Of a stretch of 64,000 nucleotides of DNA, positions 60,749 through 64,000 are shown piece after piece. The DNA comes from Micromonospora sp. NBC_01813 (lineage in GTDB: Bacteria; Actinomycetota; Actinomycetes; Mycobacteriales; Micromonosporaceae). The stretch is from assembly GCF_035917335.1 (NCBI RefSeq), contig NZ_CP109067.1:808501-872500 (forward strand), given 5' to 3'. How positions within the stretch are numbered: position 1 is the stretch's first letter; every line of letters starts with the position of its first letter. The notes under the pieces were generated by a model that saw only the letters and a list, made by a program, of their open reading frames with translations, did no database searches and had not been told where the DNA came from. The position numbers and the translations under genes are program-made.

Positions 60749-60978
60749 GTGGCAGCCGTGCGGGGCGAGTGACGCATGGGTGCGCCGTTGTGGTTGCCCG
60801 CGATCGGGACCACTGGTGCCGATAGCAGCTCGGGGTGCGCAGCGCCACCAGTGCTTCCCGATTCCTCCAATGGGCGAACTGGTGTTGTTCCAGTTACCTG
60901 GTGTTCTGTGAGGTGTTCCCATCTTCCCAGGTCCGGTAGCCGGGCCGCCGTCACCACATCGGGAAGAAGAGGTATGAC
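60611..60978. other. Non-coding region: repeat array, terminator and upstream region of the DUF4394 gene
   Basis: 368 bp without a gene. The left part is the 26-bp repeat array and the hairpin to 60764. The right part has CACTGGTG (60811-60818) paired with CACCAGTG (60846-60853), and AACTGG-N7-CCAGTT (60877-60895), a possible operator. AAGAGG lies near 60968 as the ribosome site of the DUF4394 gene. Confidence 0.6.
60728..60764 (+). terminator. Terminator hairpin at the end of the 26-bp repeat array
   Basis: CCCGCACGGCT (60728-60738) and AGCCGTGCGGG (60754-60764) are perfect 11-bp arms; the 15-base loop contains a further CCA/TGG stem. The left arm belongs to the last repeat unit, so each repeat contains a copy of that arm. 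It would end transcription of the GH63-like gene. Confidence 0.75.
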
Positions 60979-61980
60979 ATGGCAAACAGGTTGCTCAACC
61001 GTGGCTTGGTGCTCGCGGGCCTTGCGGGCCTGGTCGGCGTGGCCGCGACCGTCACCACCACGCTCACGGCGGCACCGGCCTTCTCCGACAGCGGAGCCGA
61101 GTCGCAGGTGGAGTCGGCGACCGGGCCTGACCGGTCCGGCTGCGCGGTGCAGCGAGGCGGGGCAGGCGGGGGTGCCAAGGACAGCGGTGGCAGGGACCAC
61201 CACGGCAAGGGCCACCATGACAAGGGCGGGCTCATCTCGGTCGGGCTCACCGTCGATCAGAAACTGGTCATCTTCCATGTCGATGCCCCAGGAAAGGCAC
61301 ACGACATCGGCACGGTCAGCGGCGATCTGGAGGGTGACGACTACCTGCTCGGTATCGACTACCGGGTGCAGAACGGCGAACTGTACGGGGTCGGCAACGT
61401 CGGTGGCATCTACCTGCTGGACCTGTGCGCCGTCGCTGCGGAGAAGGTGAGCCAGCTGAGCGTCGCTCTGGAGGGCAAGTACTTCGGTGTCGACTTCAAC
61501 CCGGCCGCCGACCGGCTGCGGGTCATCAGCGACGCGGGCCAGAACCTGCGCCACGACGTCAACCCGGGCGGTTCCACGGTTGTCGACGGCACCCTGACCT
61601 ACCCGCCGGCACCGGAGACCGCGACCGGACTGTCCGGTGCCGCGTACACCAACAACGATCTCGACCCCGCGACGGCCACGACCCTGTTCGACCTCGACAC
61701 CAACCTCAACCAGATCGCGCTGCAGTCGCCGGCCAACTCGGGCCAGCTCGCCGCCACCGGCCAGCTCGGCGTCGAACCTCACCCGAACGCCGGCTTCGAC
61801 ATCTACAGCACGGTGCGGGACGGCCGTACGGTCGCCGTGCAGGGCTTCGCGGCCCTGGACGCCAACGGTCACAGCAGTCTCTACAAGATCAACATTCTGA
61901 CCGGTGCGGCGGAGAAGACCGGCGACTTCTCGAAGAAGTACCACGTCACCGATCTGGCCCTGCCACTGAACCAGCTCTGA
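60979..61980 (+). CDS. Secreted DUF4394 domain protein
   Basis: A 333-residue exported protein: signal peptide about 1-36 ('LVLAGLAGLVGVAATVTTTL', Ala-x-Ala-type end), a His/Gly/Lys-rich linker ('GRDHHGKGHHDKGG', about 70-84), then a DUF4394 beta-propeller-like domain ('LLGIDYRVQNGELYGVGNVG', 'FGVDFNPAADRLRVISDAGQ', 'GTLTYPPAPETATGLSGAAY'). The function is unknown. The His-rich linker could bind metal; a NicO-type metal exporter operon lies next to it on the other strand. Confidence 0.85.
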   Translation: MANRLLNRGLVLAGLAGLVGVAATVTTTLTAAPAFSDSGAESQVESATGPDRSGCAVQRGGAGGGAKDSGGRDHHGKGHHDKGGLISVGLTVDQKLVIFHVDAPGKAHDIGTVSGDLEGDDYLLGIDYRVQNGELYGVGNVGGIYLLDLCAVAAEKVSQLSVALEGKYFGVDFNPAADRLRVISDAGQNLRHDVNPGGSTVVDGTLTYPPAPETATGLSGAAYTNNDLDPATATTLFDLDTNLNQIALQSPANSGQLAATGQLGVEPHPNAGFDIYSTVRDGRTVAVQGFAALDANGHSSLYKINILTGAAEKTGDFSKKYHVTDLALPLNQL

Positions 61981-62087
61981 CCTGCCAACTGGCCCAGGTG
62001 CAGTGCGCCCGGGTGGTCGCCAGTCGTGGCGGCCACCCGGGCGCATGGCTGCCAGGCAGTCGCCGCGGCGTGGCGGGATGCTGCTGG

Positions 62088-62948
62088 TCAGCCCGCCAGC
62101 GTCCGGGCGGCGATCACCAGGTAGATCGCGCCGCCGCCGGCCACGGCCAGGCCGGCGATCAACGGAATCCGGGCCACCAGCGCCCGGACCGGAGCCCAAC
62201 CACCGCCGCGCCCGGACACTGCGGACCAGCCCCGGATGGTGAGCGCACCGACCGCGGTCAGCGTGGCGGCCATCCCGACGCCGAAGGCGCCGACGAGCAC
62301 GACCGCGTCGAACGTCCGCCCGGTGAGCAGCCCGCTGACCAGCACCAGGAACGCCGAGGGCGACGGGAGCAACCCGCCGGAGAGGCCGATGGCGACCAGC
62401 CCGCGCCGCGACCACGGATCGGTCAGCGCCACCTCGTCGTGGTGGTGGTGATGCGCCACTGGCCGGGCCCGTACCGCCACCGACCCCGCGCTGTCGTGCA
62501 GGGTCTCCTGCGGATGGTCGTGGTGATGGTCCGCGCCCCCGTGGTCGTGGTGGTGGTCCCCGTGCTGGTGGTCGTGGCCGGCACCGCGTAGTTGCCGGTA
62601 GGCCAGGTGCAGCCCCACCCCGATCACCACCAGCCCGGCCAGCACCTGCATCCAGGCGGTGATCCGCTCGGTGCCCACGCTGGCGACGCCGCTCAGCCCG
62701 ACCCAGCCGATCGCCAGGACCAGCACCGACACGGTGTGCATCAACGCCACGATCAGCCCCAGCCGCAGTGCGTCGCGGTACCGCCCCCGGGTGCCGACCA
62801 GGTACGCGGCGGTGATGCTCTTGCCGTGCCCGGGTGCCACCGCGTGCGCGGCACCGACACCGAGCGCGACCAGCAGCGCCAGCCAGAACACCGCGCCGCT
62901 GTCGAACATCTCGATCAGCCGCGCCTCGAAACCGCTGATCCCGGTCAC
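62088..62948 (-). CDS. NicO/RcnA-type nickel/cobalt transporter
   Basis: A 286-residue membrane protein of the NicO family. Helix 1-2 carry 'GVGAAHAVAPGHGKSITAAY', the H-x4-G-H-G-K metal motif. A His/Asp-rich cytoplasmic loop (about 133-185, many 'HDHxH' runs) is typical of RcnA-like exporters. Then three to four helices follow ('GLSGGLLPSPSAFLVLVSGL'). GTG 62948 has AGGAGG 6 bp upstream and overlaps the stop of the previous gene by four bases. Ni or Co is likely but not certain. Confidence 0.85.
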   Translation of the reverse strand: MTGISGFEARLIEMFDSGAVFWLALLVALGVGAAHAVAPGHGKSITAAYLVGTRGRYRDALRLGLIVALMHTVSVLVLAIGWVGLSGVASVGTERITAWMQVLAGLVVIGVGLHLAYRQLRGAGHDHQHGDHHHDHGGADHHHDHPQETLHDSAGSVAVRARPVAHHHHHDEVALTDPWSRRGLVAIGLSGGLLPSPSAFLVLVSGLLTGRTFDAVVLVGAFGVGMAATLTAVGALTIRGWSAVSGRGGGWAPVRALVARIPLIAGLAVAGGGAIYLVIAARTLAG

Positions 62949-63604
62949 CCGGTCCTCCTTCTGCGCAGCGTCCGCCACGCGATCGACACCGCGACCCCGC
63001 CGGCCAGGGCGGCACCGGTGCCCACCGCGAGCGTCGCGACGGTGCCGGCCCGACCGTCACCGCTCAGGGACACCCGGTGGGTGGTCTGCGCCGAGGTGAA
63101 CAGCGCCTGGTCAGGGGTCATCGGTCCGGTGGCGGTCAGCACCGTCCGGTACGCGGTGTGCAAATCAGTCAGTGCGTCGAGCTGGATCTCGACCTCGACC
63201 GCCGGCTGCGGGCAGTCGAAGGTGAGCCGGGCACCCTGGCGCAGCAGGTCCTCCAGCGGCAGCACCGTCGACCGGCAGGGCTCGCCGGCCTGGCGTACCA
63301 CGATCCGCTCGGTCAGGTAGCGCCGGACCTGGTTGGAACGGGCCAGCTTCTGTTCGCCGGTCAGCGTGGTGTCCACCGGCCCGGCGGCCGGGTCCTCGAA
63401 CGCACCCAGCGACTGGCCGAGCGCCACCCAGTCGTCCTCGGCGGCCTGCCAGGTGATCGTCACCTCGGTGCCGTCGACGTCGATGCGGGCGGTGGCCGGC
63501 GGCCCGAACGGGTGCGCGGCGGCCGACGCCGGCGTCGTGAGCTGCGCGGCGGCCGCGAGCAGGGCCGTCGCGGCCACGCCGAGCAGGGCGGATCGGATCC
63601 TCAC
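62945..63604 (-). CDS. Secreted membrane-anchored protein, partner of the NicO transporter
   Basis: A 219-residue protein with a signal peptide (about 1-29, 'LLGVAATALLAAAAQLTTPA'), a beta-rich extracellular domain starting 'AHPFGPPATARIDVDGTEVT', two Cys in 'GEPCRS' and 'TFDCPQP' that may form a disulfide, and a C-terminal membrane helix (about 190-210) with a basic end. Its coupling to the transporter gene suggests it works with metal transport, for example as a periplasmic-side binding partner; that is inference. GGGAGAG lies just upstream of GTG 63604. Confidence 0.75.
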   Translation of the reverse strand: MRIRSALLGVAATALLAAAAQLTTPASAAAHPFGPPATARIDVDGTEVTITWQAAEDDWVALGQSLGAFEDPAAGPVDTTLTGEQKLARSNQVRRYLTERIVVRQAGEPCRSTVLPLEDLLRQGARLTFDCPQPAVEVEIQLDALTDLHTAYRTVLTATGPMTPDQALFTSAQTTHRVSLSGDGRAGTVATLAVGTGAALAGGVAVSIAWRTLRRRRTG

Positions 63605-63619
63605 GAATGCTCTCCCTGG

Positions 63620-63667
63620 CCCGGGTACGTCCCCGCCGACCGCCTCGACGGCGGGGACGTACCCGGG
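63620..63667 (-). terminator. Large perfect hairpin between two minus-strand genes
   Basis: Perfect 19-bp inverted repeat (63620-63638 with 63649-63667; CCCGGGTACGTCCCCGCCG and its complement) around a 10-base loop, 16 bp beyond the stop codon of the partial gene at 63684 and 15 bp before the start codon of the next. It should terminate the upstream transcript or act as an attenuator. Confidence 0.8.
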
Positions 63668-63683
63668 TGAATCGCGGGTGTGG

Positions 63684-64000
63684 TTACTTGGTGACGGTGA
63701 TCAGCGGGCTGGTGATCTGCTGGTTCTCGCTGACCAGGTTGATGTGGTGGGTACTGCCGTTCTTCGCCGTCGACGGGAGCGCGAACCGCTGGTCGACGCG
63801 GCCCAACTCGTCGGCGACCAGGTTCATCACGAAGACACCGTTGCGGCCATCGGCGGCCTTGGTGTTGCGCAGGTAGACGGCGACCTTCTCGTCCGGGTCG
63901 TAGCCGGCGGCCGAGATGGCGACCAGGCCCTCCACCGGTACGGTGGTGCGGTCGACGGTGACCTGCTCGCCGGTGGTGTTCTCCGGGGTGCGGATCTCGT
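63684..64000 (-). CDS. Partial protein, probably secreted beta-sandwich domain (continues beyond window)
   Basis: About 105 C-terminal residues; the frame is open to the window edge, so the start is outside. 'VEGLVAISAAGYDPDEKVAV', 'GVFVMNLVADELGRVDQRFA' and 'STHHINLVSENQQITSPLIT' read like an Ig-like or Big-type beta-sandwich repeat of an exported protein, but no family is certain. It lies upstream of the NicO-type operon and is separated from it by the 19-bp-arm hairpin. Confidence 0.6.
   Translation of the reverse strand, partial: EIRTPENTTGEQVTVDRTTVPVEGLVAISAAGYDPDEKVAVYLRNTKAADGRNGVFVMNLVADELGRVDQRFALPSTAKNGSTHHINLVSENQQITSPLITVTK

Overview
The window is a GC-rich actinomycete chromosome segment, most likely from the Micromonosporaceae (Micromonospora type). 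The reasons are the frequent GTG and TTG starts, GTGA/ATGA stop-start overlaps, repeated XRE(DUF5753)-DUF397 pairs, DUF3097 and TIGR03089 family proteins, a fabG-fabI-ferrochelatase-HAD operon and a NarL-type two-component pair. No tRNA, rRNA or CRISPR array was seen.

Layout. 1-290: the 3' end of an IS30-type element. 300-2650: bacterial PH-domain membrane proteins and a small Cys protein. 2890-5990: moxR-DUF58-VWA operon. 6010-8290: acyltransferase and alpha/beta hydrolase. 8366-10357: sensor kinase and response regulator. 10447-13880: fabG, fabI, ferrochelatase, HAD phosphatase. 13911-20575: housekeeping and hypothetical genes (DUF3097, serine hydrolase, NfeD plus SPFH pair, SpoU methyltransferase). 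20617-26379: PucR regulator, then a CsoR/CstR-type repressor divergent from an MBL-rhodanese, a rhodanese and a SulP permease, which reads as a reactive-sulfur island. 26418-31087: a MurL-type epimerase and an omega-aminotransferase / CoA-acylating semialdehyde dehydrogenase operon.

31100-43902 is accessory DNA: a Uma2 protein, several unknowns of lower GC, a tandem duplication of a small membrane gene plus DUF397/XRE module with one decayed copy, a HIT protein, and a compact four-gene operon (HIT-like, P-loop kinase, ThiL/AIR-synthase-like, methyltransferase) that I could not match to any described pathway. It ends with a third XRE-DUF397 pair.

43931-64000: a regulator-hydrolase pseudogene; an RpiR regulator with an NgcEFG-type sugar importer lacking its own ATPase; a PolA-like polymerase; a nucleotidyltransferase-fold protein with altered active-site residues; a DUF457-type membrane protein; a TIGR03089 protein; a Ser/Thr kinase; an alpha-glucan module (GT4, debranching enzyme, GH63-like hydrolase) ending in a 26-bp tandem repeat array and a strong hairpin; a secreted DUF4394 protein; and a NicO-type metal exporter operon with a large terminator hairpin upstream.
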